Below, piece by piece: positions 9,050-18,259 of a stretch of DNA of 64,000 nucleotides; the stretch's first letter is position 1; the number at the start of each line of letters is the position of its first letter. The notes beneath the pieces are model-generated. The model worked only from the letters and a program-made list of their open reading frames with translations. It did no database searches and had not been told where the DNA came from. Location of the stretch: NCBI RefSeq assembly GCF_019430905.1, contig NZ_JAHYCA010000001.1, forward strand, positions 481,095 through 545,094, given 5' to 3'. Made by a program: the position numbers and the translations under genes. Source of the stretch: Billgrantia antri. Its GTDB lineage: Bacteria > Pseudomonadota > Gammaproteobacteria > Pseudomonadales > Halomonadaceae.

Positions 9050-9211
9050 GTTCAGTGCCGCCTGCGAGCGTTTGGCATGGCCGGCGTGCCCGTCCCATAA
9101 CCCGCTCGATGCCGTCGCCGACCGAGCGTCCCCGTCCCAACGACCCTTCGCATTTGGCCGCAGCCAACGGCGCGCCTATGCTGAAGCCACTCCTCCGCGC
9201 AGGCCATCCGC

Positions 9212-9895
9212 ATGTCCCGCAAGGTTCTTCTCGCTCTCGTCGCTTTAGTGCTTCTCGCCCTGCTGGGGTTCCTGTGGCAGTGGCTGGCGGCACGCGACCT
9301 GCTCGATGCCAATACGCTGTTTGCGCTGATGCAGGGCTCGCTATCCTGGCGCGAATCTCCGTTGGCGGGAGCGGTGGTAGTGGCGGCGTTCCTCGCCGCC
9401 TCGCTGACCATGTTCCCGCTCAGCGTGCTGGTCGTCCTCGCCGGCCTGCTGTTCGGCCCCGTCTGGGGCTTCGTCTACTCCTTCGTCGGCACGCTCGCCG
9501 GCTCGGTCGTCACCTTCTGGGTGGGACGCCGGCTGGGACGCGATGCCTTGCTGCGTCATGGCGGCACGCGTCTTCAACGCCTGTCGCGCTATCTGGCCGG
9601 ACGCGGCATTCGCACCATGACGCTGGTCAGCCTGCTGCCACTCGCCCCCTTCACGCTGACCAACATGATGGCCGGCGCCTTCCGCATCCGCTTTCGCGAC
9701 TACATGCTGGGAACTGTCATCGGCCTGACCCCGGGACTCGCCGGCATCATTCTGCTAGGCAGCCAGCTCGGCACGCTGCTGACCGCCGAGAATCGCCGCG
9801 AGCTGGCCTGGGGAGCAGGCGGCATCGTCGTGGCCATCGTCCTGCTCTATGGGCTCAAGCGTTATGCAGAGCGACGCCGCAGGCGGCGAACCTGA
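9212..9895 (+). CDS. TVP38/TMEM64 (SNARE-associated, DedA-superfamily) membrane protein
   Basis: 227 residues with an N-terminal membrane anchor, four or more further helices and an Arg-rich C-terminus. The family signature region is present: a glycine-rich re-entrant stretch (LAGLLFGPVWGFVYS) followed by AGSVVTFWVGRRLGR, and the later LLPLAPFTLTNMMAG. Members move lipids or ions across membranes; the exact role is unsettled. The 162-base gap upstream holds no other gene that I can support. It converges with the glycosyltransferase gene, whose stop is four bases away. Confidence 0.85.
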   Translation: MSRKVLLALVALVLLALLGFLWQWLAARDLLDANTLFALMQGSLSWRESPLAGAVVVAAFLAASLTMFPLSVLVVLAGLLFGPVWGFVYSFVGTLAGSVVTFWVGRRLGRDALLRHGGTRLQRLSRYLAGRGIRTMTLVSLLPLAPFTLTNMMAGAFRIRFRDYMLGTVIGLTPGLAGIILLGSQLGTLLTAENRRELAWGAGGIVVAIVLLYGLKRYAERRRRRRT

Positions 9896-9899
9896 GGAC

Positions 9900-11252
9900 T
9901 CACTTGGGCGGCAGCTCCGATTCCCCCTCGCGCCGCCCCGGCCACCAGCTCGGGCGCTCCTGATCCCACTCTTCCTGGACCAGATGCTTGAGCAGCCGAC
10001 CGCGGTGACGCAACATGCGCCACTCGGCGCCGAGCCGAGCGCGCATGCGGTCCCAGCCGCCTTCATCGGCATGCGTATAGGGGCCACCCTTGGCGATGGC
10101 ACGCCGATAGACGGCCAGGCAGCCCTCGGCGCAGCGCGCCTCGTCCACCGCCTCCGCCATCCTGCGTGCCGCTGCCGCCATCGGCCGGTGCCGCTCGGTA
10201 TCGCTCAGCTCTACCAGCGCCTGTGCCATGGCTTCGGCATCGTCCCGGGCCAGCAGGCGGCCATTGCGCTCGTCGATGATCATCTCTCTGACACCCGGCG
10301 CATCGACCGCAACCACGGGCAGCCCCGTGGCCATGGCCTCGGCGATGACCATGCCCTGCGTCTCGCTATGGGACGCGAAGGCAAAGACATCCATCGCATG
10401 GTAGGCGTCGACCAGGGTCGGGCCTTGCAGGCTGCCGGTGAAGTGTACCCGCTCGGCAATGCCCAGTTCTTCGGCCAGGTTCTGCATGGCCTCGCGGGCG
10501 TCGCCGCTGCCGACCACCAGAAAGTGCGCCTCGGGCAACCGTCTCAGGGCCCGGCCCACCGACTCGGTCAAAAACAGCAGATTCTTCTCCCGCGCCAGCC
10601 GACCGAGGTGGCCGATCACATAGCTACCCTTCGGAATGCCGAGCCGCTCGCGCCACGCCTGCGCATTCCCCGTGGCGAAACGGGCTACGTCCACACCGCT
10701 CGGCACCACCGAGATCGAGGCATTGGCCCCACGCTCGATCAGCATGTCGCGAATGCTCGCGCTGGGGGCAATCACTTCGTCGCACATGTGCGAATACTCC
10801 GTGGCCAGGGCCTTGGCGAAGCGCTGCATCAGGGGTGAGTCGCCGGGAACGTAGTGCGTGTAGTGCTCATACAGGGTGTGATGGGTGAAGACCAGCGGCA
10901 GACCGTAGGTATCGGCGACCCGGGCTGCGGTATCACCCAGCAGGAAAGGATGATGAGAATGCACCACATCGGGATCGAAGGCTTCGACCGCCTCGATGAG
11001 CTGCCCGGGGATCGGTACCGGCAGTGAAAAGTCGCTGCCGTTGAAGTGCTGCATGGCCACCACCCGCACGACATCGTCCTCGCCTAGCGGCTGACCTTCG
11101 AGGCGAGGCGCCACTATCAATACTTCATGCCCCGCTAATTGCAGTTGCGCCTTGAGACGCTGTACGGACTCGCTGACCCCGCCCACGATGGGTGCATAGG
11201 TATTGGTGAACATCAGAACGTTCAAGGAAGCAGGTCTCCTGTAGCGGCTCAC
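9900..11252 (-). CDS. glycosyltransferase family 4 (GT-B fold)
   Basis: 450 residues. The N-terminal half starts with an acceptor-side loop NTYAPIVGGV, and the C-terminal half has the nucleotide-sugar motif E-x7-E (ETQGMVIAE) of retaining GT4 enzymes. The closest remembered relatives are alpha-glucosyl-diacylglycerol synthases and other lipid glycosyltransferases (HSHHPFLLG, TYGLPLVFTHHTLYEHY). The C-terminal 60 residues are Arg/Trp-rich and may bind the membrane. The start is uncertain: GTG at 11252 overlaps the LysR stop (GTGA), while a TTG about 27 bases later follows an AGGAGA site. The gene probably forms an operon with the LysR gene. Confidence 0.83.
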   Translation of the reverse strand: MSRYRRPASLNVLMFTNTYAPIVGGVSESVQRLKAQLQLAGHEVLIVAPRLEGQPLGEDDVVRVVAMQHFNGSDFSLPVPIPGQLIEAVEAFDPDVVHSHHPFLLGDTAARVADTYGLPLVFTHHTLYEHYTHYVPGDSPLMQRFAKALATEYSHMCDEVIAPSASIRDMLIERGANASISVVPSGVDVARFATGNAQAWRERLGIPKGSYVIGHLGRLAREKNLLFLTESVGRALRRLPEAHFLVVGSGDAREAMQNLAEELGIAERVHFTGSLQGPTLVDAYHAMDVFAFASHSETQGMVIAEAMATGLPVVAVDAPGVREMIIDERNGRLLARDDAEAMAQALVELSDTERHRPMAAAARRMAEAVDEARCAEGCLAVYRRAIAKGGPYTHADEGGWDRMRARLGAEWRMLRHRGRLLKHLVQEEWDQERPSWWPGRREGESELPPK

Positions 11253-12178
11253 TTGGCCTGTTCCGGACGACCCGGCGCAGGCACACGCCGAGGCATCTCT
11301 TGCTCAAGATAGGCAACGAAGGCACGAATGCGCGCCGGTACGTGGCGGCGCTGCTGATAGACGGCATGAAAATCGGCACGCACACCCTGCCACTCGGGCA
11401 GCAGTTCGACCAGCCGACCGCTCTCGAGGTGCCGGTGGATATCCCACCACGAGCGCAGCACGATACCACGCCCGTCGAGTGCCCACTGCACGACCGCCTC
11501 GCCATCGTTGGAAGACATGGGTCCAGCCACCTTGACCGCCTGCTCCGCTGAGCTGTCGCACTGGCGAAAGCGCCATACGGCATAGTCACTTTCGTTCTCC
11601 CGAAGCACCAGGCAGGGGTGGGCGGCAAGATCGGCAGGCACCTTCAGGTCCGGCATGTGGGCCACATAGCCGGGCGCAGCACACAGTATTCGCCGGCTGG
11701 CGAGGATGCGCCGGGCCACCAGCCGCGAGTCGGGCGGTTCGCCCACGCGAATGCCGACGTCGAAGCCCTGTTCGCCCAGGCTCAGCGGATAGTTGGAGAG
11801 TTCCAGCGTCGCCTCGACGCCCGGATGGCACGCGCAGAATGCCGACAGCAACGGCGCCACGTGGCGTCGGCCGAAGCCGAAGGTGGCATTGACCCGCAGC
11901 GGACCCGAGAGCGCCGCCTGCTGCTCGCCCAGCGCCTCCTCCAGCTCGGCCAGCTCCTCGAGGATCGACGCCCCGCGCTCCAGATAGCGCTCGCCCTCGG
12001 CGGTAAGCGACAAGCGCCGCGTGGTACGGCTGGCCAACTCCACACCCAAGCGCGCCTCGAGCTGCTTGAGCCGCTTGCTCACGGCCGACAGCGACAGCCC
12101 CAGGTCGCGCGCCGTGGCGGTCAGGCTCCCCGCACGCGCCAGTTGCTGGAAGAAGACCAGGTCGTCGAGCTGAGCCAT
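11249..12178 (-). CDS. LysR-family regulator, DmlR-like
   Basis: 309 residues from MAQLDD, preceded by GGAG. N-terminal winged HTH (SLTATARDLGLSLSAVSKRLKQLE) and C-terminal effector domain. It is divergent from the tartrate/D-malate dehydrogenase gene, the same arrangement as dmlR-dmlA (yeaT-yeaU) in E. coli, where DmlR activates the dehydrogenase gene on D-malate. By analogy it likely senses a hydroxy-dicarboxylate. The 112-base divergent gap contains ATGG-N4-CCAT, a possible operator half-site pair. The glycosyltransferase downstream overlaps its stop and is functionally unrelated. Confidence 0.85.
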   Translation of the reverse strand: MAQLDDLVFFQQLARAGSLTATARDLGLSLSAVSKRLKQLEARLGVELASRTTRRLSLTAEGERYLERGASILEELAELEEALGEQQAALSGPLRVNATFGFGRRHVAPLLSAFCACHPGVEATLELSNYPLSLGEQGFDVGIRVGEPPDSRLVARRILASRRILCAAPGYVAHMPDLKVPADLAAHPCLVLRENESDYAVWRFRQCDSSAEQAVKVAGPMSSNDGEAVVQWALDGRGIVLRSWWDIHRHLESGRLVELLPEWQGVRADFHAVYQQRRHVPARIRAFVAYLEQEMPRRVPAPGRPEQAK

Positions 12179-12290
12179 GCCACTCTCCACTCACATTCAA
12201 CAATGGCTTTCCATTCAGCCCGATTATCTCCACGAAGCCAAGGGCTAGACTGCGGCAGACACTTCCTTTCTTCTTTCAGAGGAACCGACC

Positions 12291-13364
12291 ATGACCCAGC
12301 GTATCGCTGTGATTCCCGGCGACGGCATCGGCAACGAAGTAATGCCGGAAGGCCTGCGCGCTCTCGAAGCCGTTGCCAAGCGCTTCGACATCGACCTGGC
12401 CTTCGAGCACTTCGACTTCGCCTGCTGCGACTACTACGCCAAGCACGGCAAGATGATGCCCGACGACTGGTTCGAGCAGCTCAAGGATTTCGACGCCATC
12501 TTCTACGGCGCGGTGGGCTGGCCCGACACAGTGCCGGACCATATTTCGCTGTGGGGTTCGCTGCTGCAGTTCCGCCGCCAGTTCGACCAGTACATCAACC
12601 TGCGTCCGTGCAAGCTGCTGCCTGGGATCAAGAGCCCGCTGGCCGACCGCAAGCCCGGTGACATCGACTTCTACGTGGTGCGCGAGAACACCGAGGGCGA
12701 GTACTCCAGCGTCGGCGGCAAGATGTTCGAGGGTACCAAGCGCGAGGTAGTGATCCAGGAGACGGTGATGACCCGCCACGGCACCGACCGGGTGCTCAAG
12801 TTCGCTTTCGACCTGGCCCAGAGCCGGCCGCGGAAGAAGCTCACCTCGGCCACAAAGTCCAATGGCATCGCCATCACCATGCCATGGTGGGACGAGCGGG
12901 TCGCGGCCATGTCGGGCAACTATCCCGAGGTCAGCGTCGACAAGTTCCACATCGACATCCTCACCGCCAACTTCGTCATGCATCCCGACTGGTTCGACGT
13001 GGTGGTGGCCAGCAACCTGTTCGGCGACATCCTCTCCGACCTGGGCCCCGCCTGCACCGGTACCATCGGCGTAGCCCCCTCAGCCAATATCAATCCCGAA
13101 GGCACTTTCCCCAGCCTGTTCGAACCGGTCCACGGCAGCGCCCCGGACATCGCCGGCAAAGGCATCGCCAACCCCATCGGCCAGATCTGGTCCGGCGCCA
13201 TGATGCTGGAGCATCTGGGTCACAAGGAGGCCGCCGACGCCATCGTGGCCGCCTTCGAGGCGGTACTGACGGAGGCCGACCCGGCCGTGCTGACGCCGGA
13301 CATTCGCGGCCAGGGCACCACCCAGACACTGGGGCAAGCTATTGCCGAGCGGGTCGCCGGTTAG
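12291..13364 (+). CDS. dmlA: tartrate dehydrogenase / D-malate dehydrogenase (decarboxylating)
   Basis: NAD-dependent beta-decarboxylating dehydrogenase of the isocitrate/isopropylmalate family, 357 residues, full length. The N-terminus IAVIPGDGIGNEV, the substrate and nucleotide elements VVRENTEGEYSS, the metal-binding Asp region ASNLFGDILSDL and the cofactor loop EPVHGSAPDIAGKGIANP are all present. The DWFEQLKDFDAIFYGAVGWP segment is typical of the TDH/DmlA subgroup rather than LeuB. It converts D-malate to pyruvate, or tartrate to oxaloglycolate/glycerate, feeding central carbon. AGAGGA precedes the ATG. Confidence 0.88.
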   Translation: MTQRIAVIPGDGIGNEVMPEGLRALEAVAKRFDIDLAFEHFDFACCDYYAKHGKMMPDDWFEQLKDFDAIFYGAVGWPDTVPDHISLWGSLLQFRRQFDQYINLRPCKLLPGIKSPLADRKPGDIDFYVVRENTEGEYSSVGGKMFEGTKREVVIQETVMTRHGTDRVLKFAFDLAQSRPRKKLTSATKSNGIAITMPWWDERVAAMSGNYPEVSVDKFHIDILTANFVMHPDWFDVVVASNLFGDILSDLGPACTGTIGVAPSANINPEGTFPSLFEPVHGSAPDIAGKGIANPIGQIWSGAMMLEHLGHKEAADAIVAAFEAVLTEADPAVLTPDIRGQGTTQTLGQAIAERVAG

Positions 13365-13389
13365 GTGCATTTCATTCACTACCACTTCG

Positions 13390-13421
13390 CCCGGCCAGCC
13401 ATGGCATCGTGGCTGGCCGGG
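13390..13421 (+). terminator. strong hairpin after the dehydrogenase gene
   Basis: Twelve-base perfect stem CCCGGCCAGCCA / TGGCTGGCCGGG with an eight-base loop, 25 bases after the stop at 13364. No U-run follows, so it may be a Rho-dependent or mRNA-stabilising structure rather than a classical terminator. Confidence 0.6.
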
Positions 13422-13549
13422 GCACTTACGGGTCACTGTTTGATGGCTTTACGTTACCCTCCGTAATCGCCGGCTTTTATTGTCGATTTGTCGTCTAGCC
13501 TGATCAGTGCAAGCCCACAAGGCAAGCCAATGGAGAAAGGAGAAACGGC

Positions 13550-14350
13550 ATGAAAAGGACAGCAATTGCCATCGCGGTGGGTGCCCTGAGCACCGGTCTG
13601 AGTCATGGGCTCCTGGCACAGGAGGTCCAGGACGAGGAGACCCAGCCGCTGAACGAACAGCAGCAGATGAGCGAAGATAACGCTCAGAGCCAGTCGGGCA
13701 GCCAAGCCGAGATTCAAGTCGAGCAAGATCCCGCCGACGTGAATGTCGATCAGCAGCCGGCCGAAGTTCAGGTCGAGCAAGAGCCACCCGATGTGACCGT
13801 CGAGCAGCAGCCGCCGGAAGTTACCATCGAACAGAAGGATCCCAACGTCAGCGTGGATCAGGCCGAGCCCGATGTCACCGTCAAGAAGACAGGCGAGGCC
13901 GACGTTGAAGTCCAGCCCGCCGAAGAGGCCGAAGCAAAGCTGCGCAACCCTGACGAACAGGAGCAAGAGCAGCAGAACTCGGACCAGGCGGCTCAAGACC
14001 AGGCCTCCCAGGACCAGGCTTCGCAGGGCGATGACCTGATGAGCATGGAGGTCAGCGAGGTCAAAGGACAGGCCGTCTACAGTCAGCAGGACGAAAAGGA
14101 AATCGGTGACGTCGAGCGCGTCGTGCGCGACACCGAGAGCGGTGATGTCTCAGTCGTGATTTCCGAAGGCGGCTTCCTCGGTTTCGGCGAGGACGAGATG
14201 GGCTATCCCATCGACGAGTTGAAAGTCCGCAGCGAGGGTGAGCTGGTCGTTCAGTCCGGTGACAGCGGCGAATCCGGAGACTACGGCAGCGACCAGTATG
14301 AAGAGGTCGATGGTAGCCAGACGCTGCGCGAAGCTATGCAGAGCAACTAA
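13550..14350 (+). CDS. exported PRC-barrel protein with a nine-residue repeat array
   Basis: 266 residues. A signal peptide (residues 1-23, ending LLAQ) precedes a Glu/Gln/Asp-rich region. Residues about 57-113 carry six tandem nine-residue units of the form [VI]-[ED]-Q-x-x-[PAE]-x-V-x, then a low-complexity QE/DQAS stretch, and finally a PRC-barrel-like domain (about 165-235: MEVSEVKGQAVYSQQDEKEIGDVERVV). The chain is very acidic, as exported proteins of halophiles often are. PRC-barrel proteins in this setting are commonly surface or stress-related, with unknown biochemistry. It stands alone with its own terminator. Confidence is high that it is a gene, low for function. Confidence 0.82.
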   Translation: MKRTAIAIAVGALSTGLSHGLLAQEVQDEETQPLNEQQQMSEDNAQSQSGSQAEIQVEQDPADVNVDQQPAEVQVEQEPPDVTVEQQPPEVTIEQKDPNVSVDQAEPDVTVKKTGEADVEVQPAEEAEAKLRNPDEQEQEQQNSDQAAQDQASQDQASQGDDLMSMEVSEVKGQAVYSQQDEKEIGDVERVVRDTESGDVSVVISEGGFLGFGEDEMGYPIDELKVRSEGELVVQSGDSGESGDYGSDQYEEVDGSQTLREAMQSN

Positions 14351-14402
14351 GTCTGGTCCAGACAGGCTGAAACATGACCCAGCCAGCGGTCATGCCTGAC
14401 AA

Positions 14403-14428
14403 GGCGCGGCTCATGCCGCGCCTTTTTT
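14403..14428 (+). terminator. Rho-independent terminator after the PRC-barrel gene
   Basis: Perfect eight-base stem GGCGCGGC / GCCGCGCC with loop TCAT, followed by six T. Classical intrinsic terminator on the plus strand, 50 bases after the stop. Confidence 0.92.
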
Positions 14429-14446
14429 CGTGTCGCTCGCGGCCGC

Positions 14447-15043
14447 TCAGGAAGCGAGCTTGAGCGCCACGTCGGCCACGCTTCTGCCCTGCATCCTGGC
14501 CAGTTCCAGCTCGTGCTCGGTGGGCTGACGCGAGCCGTCGGGGCCGGCAAGCGTCGATGCCCCGTAGGGCGAGCCACCCTGCACGCTGGAAATGTCGAAC
14601 TGCGACTCGAGCCCATAGCCGATCGGCAGGATCAACATGCCGTGGTGCGCCAGCGTGGTCCATGAGGTAAGAATGGTGGTTTCGTTGCCACCGCCGGTGC
14701 CGGTCGAGGTGAACACGCTCCCCACCTTGCCGCGCAGCGCTCCCTTGGCCCACAGGCTGCCGGTCTGGTCGAGAAAGGTACGCATCTGGCCGGTCATGTT
14801 GCCGTAGCGGGTCGGCGTGCCGAAGATCACCGCGTCGTAGTCGGCCAGCTCCTGGGGGGTGGCCTCGGGGGTATCGAAGGTCTTCCCCCCGGCCTTGGCG
14901 AAAGCCTCGGGATCCATGGTCTCGGGTACACGCTTGACCCACACTTCGGCGCCCTCCACCTGACGCACACCTTTCGCCACGGCCTTGGCCAGGGTATCGA
15001 TATGGCCATACATGGAGTGGTAGAGCACGAGTACCTTGATCAT
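14447..15043 (-). CDS. wrbA: NAD(P)H:quinone oxidoreductase, WrbA type
   Basis: Flavodoxin-fold FMN enzyme that reduces quinones by two electrons, protecting against redox cycling. 198 residues from the ATG at 15043, which has a near-perfect AAAGGAGG site. The FMN phosphate loop ([12 protein letters not shown]), the [19 protein letters not shown] segment and the C-terminal [12 protein letters not shown] are WrbA hallmarks. Upstream in-frame codons to 15073 are not needed. Confidence 0.93.
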   Translation of the reverse strand: MIKVLVLYHSMYGHIDTLAKAVAKGVRQVEGAEVWVKRVPETMDPEAFAKAGGKTFDTPEATPQELADYDAVIFGTPTRYGNMTGQMRTFLDQTGSLWAKGALRGKVGSVFTSTGTGGGNETTILTSWTTLAHHGMLILPIGYGLESQFDISSVQGGSPYGASTLAGPDGSRQPTEHELELARMQGRSVADVALKLAS

Positions 15044-15157
15044 CTTGCGCCTCCTTTCATGGTTGCCGTCCAAACGCCGGGATCGCCGGCGAGTGACTAC
15101 AGCATAGAAAGGAACGCGCTCGAGAAAAGCGAAGCATTTCGTCCGGGGGCTACGAAT

Positions 15158-16057
15158 CTATCGACGCACGCACCGCCAGACCCCTGAGAGCACTCGCACC
15201 TTGCCGGCGCCGAGGTTGTCGCGCAAGTTACGCCCCATCAGGACGAAATCGCTGCCAAAGAGCGATGTCGGTCCCGGCGGCGCGACGGCTTTCTGCGCTG
15301 TCTCAGCGGGACGACTCTCGCGTCGGCTGTGCTCCTGACGCCAAGCCAGGGCCGTATCAGTGATGTCCTCCACCGCGAGAGGCTCGAAGCCGGCCAGCGC
15401 CATGGCGCGCTCGAGCTGCTCTCGACTTCGCAGGTGGCTGGTGGCCTGGCTGCGCGCCCAGGGCACCGGCAGCGCCAACGGCTCGGTGTTTTCCCCGGCC
15501 ACCAGCTCATGCAGCAGCACACGACCGCGCGGCGCCAGCAGACGCTGCCACTCGGCCAGCACACGCGGCACGTGGGGCATGTTCATCAGCGCATGCTGGC
15601 ACCACACGACATCGACGCTTTCCGACAGCGGAACGTTGGCGGCATCGGCACACAAGAAACGCGTACGCTCGGCCAGCCCGGTGGCCGCGCTGAGCCAGCT
15701 CGCCACTTCGATGAAGGCTGGCGTGATGTCGACCCCGACCACGTCGCAACCAAACTCGGCGGCCAGCAAGCGGCTCGCACCACCGGTGCCACAGCCCACA
15801 TCGAGCACCCGTTCGCCGGCGCGCAGTTCGCCCAGTATCGCCAGGGCGCGGCTAGCGCTGCGCCCGCCAAGGTGCAGCTGATCGATGCCGGCCACGTCAT
15901 CGAGGCTCAGCCGATCCAAATCGCGTCCCGCGGCCCTGAACGCCACTTGCAGCCTCGCCAGCAGGGCCTCGCCTTCGCTTGCGGTAGCAGCATCGTAGTG
16001 CGCATTGAGCTGGTCGACGTAGTCGTCGAATCCCGGCTCGGCTCGATCGGTGGGCAT
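15158..16057 (-). CDS. class I SAM-dependent methyltransferase
   Basis: 299 residues. The SAM-binding motif I VLDVGCGTGGASR, the acidic end of strand 2 (VVGVDITP) and motif II-like DVVWCQHALMNM are visible in the middle domain, after a roughly 85-residue N-terminal extension. The layout recalls small-molecule N-methyltransferases such as sarcosine/dimethylglycine or UbiE-like enzymes, but I cannot name the substrate. It has AGGAG before the ATG. Its neighbours (WrbA, AstE) give no clear pathway. Confidence 0.8.
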   Translation of the reverse strand: MPTDRAEPGFDDYVDQLNAHYDAATASEGEALLARLQVAFRAAGRDLDRLSLDDVAGIDQLHLGGRSASRALAILGELRAGERVLDVGCGTGGASRLLAAEFGCDVVGVDITPAFIEVASWLSAATGLAERTRFLCADAANVPLSESVDVVWCQHALMNMPHVPRVLAEWQRLLAPRGRVLLHELVAGENTEPLALPVPWARSQATSHLRSREQLERAMALAGFEPLAVEDITDTALAWRQEHSRRESRPAETAQKAVAPPGPTSLFGSDFVLMGRNLRDNLGAGKVRVLSGVWRCVRR

Positions 16058-16259
16058 GGTGGGCTCCTGGCGGTCATGGATATGGCTGCTGCCAGCTTAG
16101 GCTGCGCATGGCCTTGAACCCATTGGCCAAAGGTCGGCTCGCCCAGTTTCAATATCGCACCCGGGCTTTCACCAGCCCGACGTGCGATCTTGCGATGTCG
16201 CCCCGTGCGCAGGATGGTGGCCGTGGTCTCACCGTACTCACAACCGACCCGGACATCCC

Positions 16260-17255
16260 ATGCTGTCGGAATGGATCGAACTCAGCCTGGAAAGCACCGC
16301 GCCAACGTCACGAGGCGGCAAGCTTCCCGGCGGCACCTATACCCTGCACGCGGCGGGCGTCCTTGAACTCACGCCCACCGAGTGCCGTAGCGAGGCGCAT
16401 GCCTGCGTACTCTCGGCAGGGATTCACGGCAATGAAACCGCCCCCATCGAACTGCTGGGCGAGTGCCTCGCTCGCCTCGAAGCGGGCCTGCTCGCACTGG
16501 GCGCACCAGTACTGATGATCCTGGGCAACCCCGAGGCGATGCGCCGCGCCGAACGCTACGTCAATACCAATCTCAATCGCCTGTTCCGTCGCGACCTGGA
16601 CGAAAGCGGCATGGAGCCGGACCGCGCCCGCCTGCTGATGCGCGCCGTGGACGATTTTTTCTCTCGTTACCCCGAGCACGAGCGCCTGCACTACGACCTG
16701 CACACGGCAATCCGTGACAGCCGCTACCCGCGCTTCGCGGTCGAGCCCTTCGCCGAGACTGCCACACGTCACGAACAGTGGCGCTGGCTGGCGGCGGCGG
16801 ACATCCAGGCGGTGCTGCACCAACATCAGCACAGCTGGACCTTCTCCCACTACTCCAAGCATCATCACCAGGCTCAGGCCTTCACCCTGGAGCTGGGGCG
16901 CGCCCTGCCTTTCGGCCACAACGACCTTGCGCCACTAGCACCCATGGCACGGCTGCTCGAGGCACTGCTGGAAGGGCGCAAACCGTCAGGCGATACTCCT
17001 GAACGCATGCGTTTCTTCCGCGTAGCCCACGAGCTGATGCGTCATTCCGAGGACTTCCGGCTGTGCTTCGCCGACGACACGCCCAACTTCACTGAATTCG
17101 CGCCCGGCACGCAGCTCGCCGAGGACGCCGAGGCCGGTTCTTTTGTCGTCGAGAGCGAACCGCTCAGCGTGGTGTTCCCCAACGCTGCTGTGGAACTGGG
17201 CGCCCGTGCCGCGCTACTGGCCCGACCGGCACCAGCGCCGACTGACCCCGGATAG
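16260..17255 (+). CDS. astE: succinylglutamate desuccinylase
   Basis: Last enzyme of the arginine succinyltransferase (AST) pathway: N-succinylglutamate to succinate plus glutamate. 331 residues from MLSEW, the usual AstE length. The zinc ligands are His56 and Glu59 (GIHGNE) and His148 (DLHTAI), with catalytic Glu211 in FTLELGRALPFG. The start at 16260 gives the normal N-terminus; the frame is open 78 bases further upstream but without family resemblance. No astA, astB, astC or astD is next to it; instead a basic amino acid ABC importer follows 222 bases downstream. Confidence 0.9.
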   Translation: MLSEWIELSLESTAPTSRGGKLPGGTYTLHAAGVLELTPTECRSEAHACVLSAGIHGNETAPIELLGECLARLEAGLLALGAPVLMILGNPEAMRRAERYVNTNLNRLFRRDLDESGMEPDRARLLMRAVDDFFSRYPEHERLHYDLHTAIRDSRYPRFAVEPFAETATRHEQWRWLAAADIQAVLHQHQHSWTFSHYSKHHHQAQAFTLELGRALPFGHNDLAPLAPMARLLEALLEGRKPSGDTPERMRFFRVAHELMRHSEDFRLCFADDTPNFTEFAPGTQLAEDAEAGSFVVESEPLSVVFPNAAVELGARAALLARPAPAPTDPG

Positions 17256-17395
17256 CTTTCAAGAACGAATATTTCCAGCGATTTTGCTACTTCAGAACAA
17301 TAATCAGGAGCCTTCCAATGACACCTCCTCTCCACAATATCGACTATCGTCCCACGGCACGGACTCACCTTCCTTCTGCTGAAAGCCCTCAGGCC

Positions 17396-17404
17396 TGTTA
17401 GAAT
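17396..17404 (+). promoter_or_regulatory. extended -10 promoter element for the amino acid ABC operon
   Basis: TGTTAGAAT is a good extended -10, 73 bases before the ATG of the ATPase gene. No clear -35. The rest of the 222-base gap (17256-17477) holds nothing else I recognise; short ORFs there lack support. Confidence 0.5.
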
Positions 17405-17477
17405 CGCCCCTTTTTTCGCGCCTGCCCGCTTAACCGGCCGTCGCCCCGGCGACTCGTCCCGATCTGGAGTCCGTTCC

Positions 17478-18248
17478 ATGGCCGATACCCAAATTCCCCT
17501 CGAAGTCCGCAACATCAAGAAGCGCTTCGGCGACACCGAAGTCCTCAAGGGTCTCTCGCTCAAGGCCAACAAGGGTGACGTCATCACCCTGATCGGAGCC
17601 TCCGGCTCCGGCAAGAGCACCTTCCTGCGCTGCATGAACCTGCTCGAGCAGCCCGACGAGGGCGACCTGATCGTTCACGGCGAGGAGATTCGCTTCAAGC
17701 AAACCAGGCATGGCCGCGAGCCCGCCGACTGGAAACAGGTCGTCAGCATGCGCGCCAAGCTGTCGATGGTCTTCCAGAGCTTCAACCTGTGGGCGCACAT
17801 GACGCTGCTGGAGAACATCATCGAAGCGCCGGTGCACGTGCTCGGCAAGCCGAAGAAGGAAGCCGTCGAACAGGCCCGTGCGCTGCTCGAGCGGGTCGGC
17901 CTGACCGCACGCGCCGACGCCTACCCGGCGCAGATGTCCGGTGGCCAGCAGCAGCGTGGCGCCATCGCACGGGCGCTGGCCATGGATCCGGAGGTGATGC
18001 TGTTCGACGAACCCACCTCGGCGCTCGACCCGGAGCTGGTCGGCGATGTGCTCAAGGTCATGCGCGATCTGGCCGAGGAGGGGCGCACCATGGTCGTGGT
18101 CACTCACGAGATGGGCTTCGCTCGTGACGTGTCGAGTCAGGTCGTCTACCTGCACCAGGGCGTGATCGAGGAGGCCGGGGCGCCCCAGGACGTGCTGGTC
18201 CATCCCAGTTCGCCGCGGCTCCAGCAGTTCCTGGCGCCGAAGTACTGA
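17478..18248 (+). CDS. polar/basic amino acid ABC transporter ATPase (HisP/AotP type)
   Basis: ATP-hydrolysing subunit of a PAAT-family importer, 256 residues. Walker [10 protein letters not shown], signature MSGGQQQR, Walker B VMLFDEP and H-loop VVTHEMGFA are intact. The helical insertion [19 protein letters not shown] is typical of HisP, AotP and OccP, which serve histidine, arginine, ornithine or octopine. It starts the operon ATPase-permease-permease-binding protein, and ends 11 bases before the next gene. Confidence 0.92.
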   Translation: MADTQIPLEVRNIKKRFGDTEVLKGLSLKANKGDVITLIGASGSGKSTFLRCMNLLEQPDEGDLIVHGEEIRFKQTRHGREPADWKQVVSMRAKLSMVFQSFNLWAHMTLLENIIEAPVHVLGKPKKEAVEQARALLERVGLTARADAYPAQMSGGQQQRGAIARALAMDPEVMLFDEPTSALDPELVGDVLKVMRDLAEEGRTMVVVTHEMGFARDVSSQVVYLHQGVIEEAGAPQDVLVHPSSPRLQQFLAPKY

Positions 18249-18259
18249 GGGAGAGAGTC

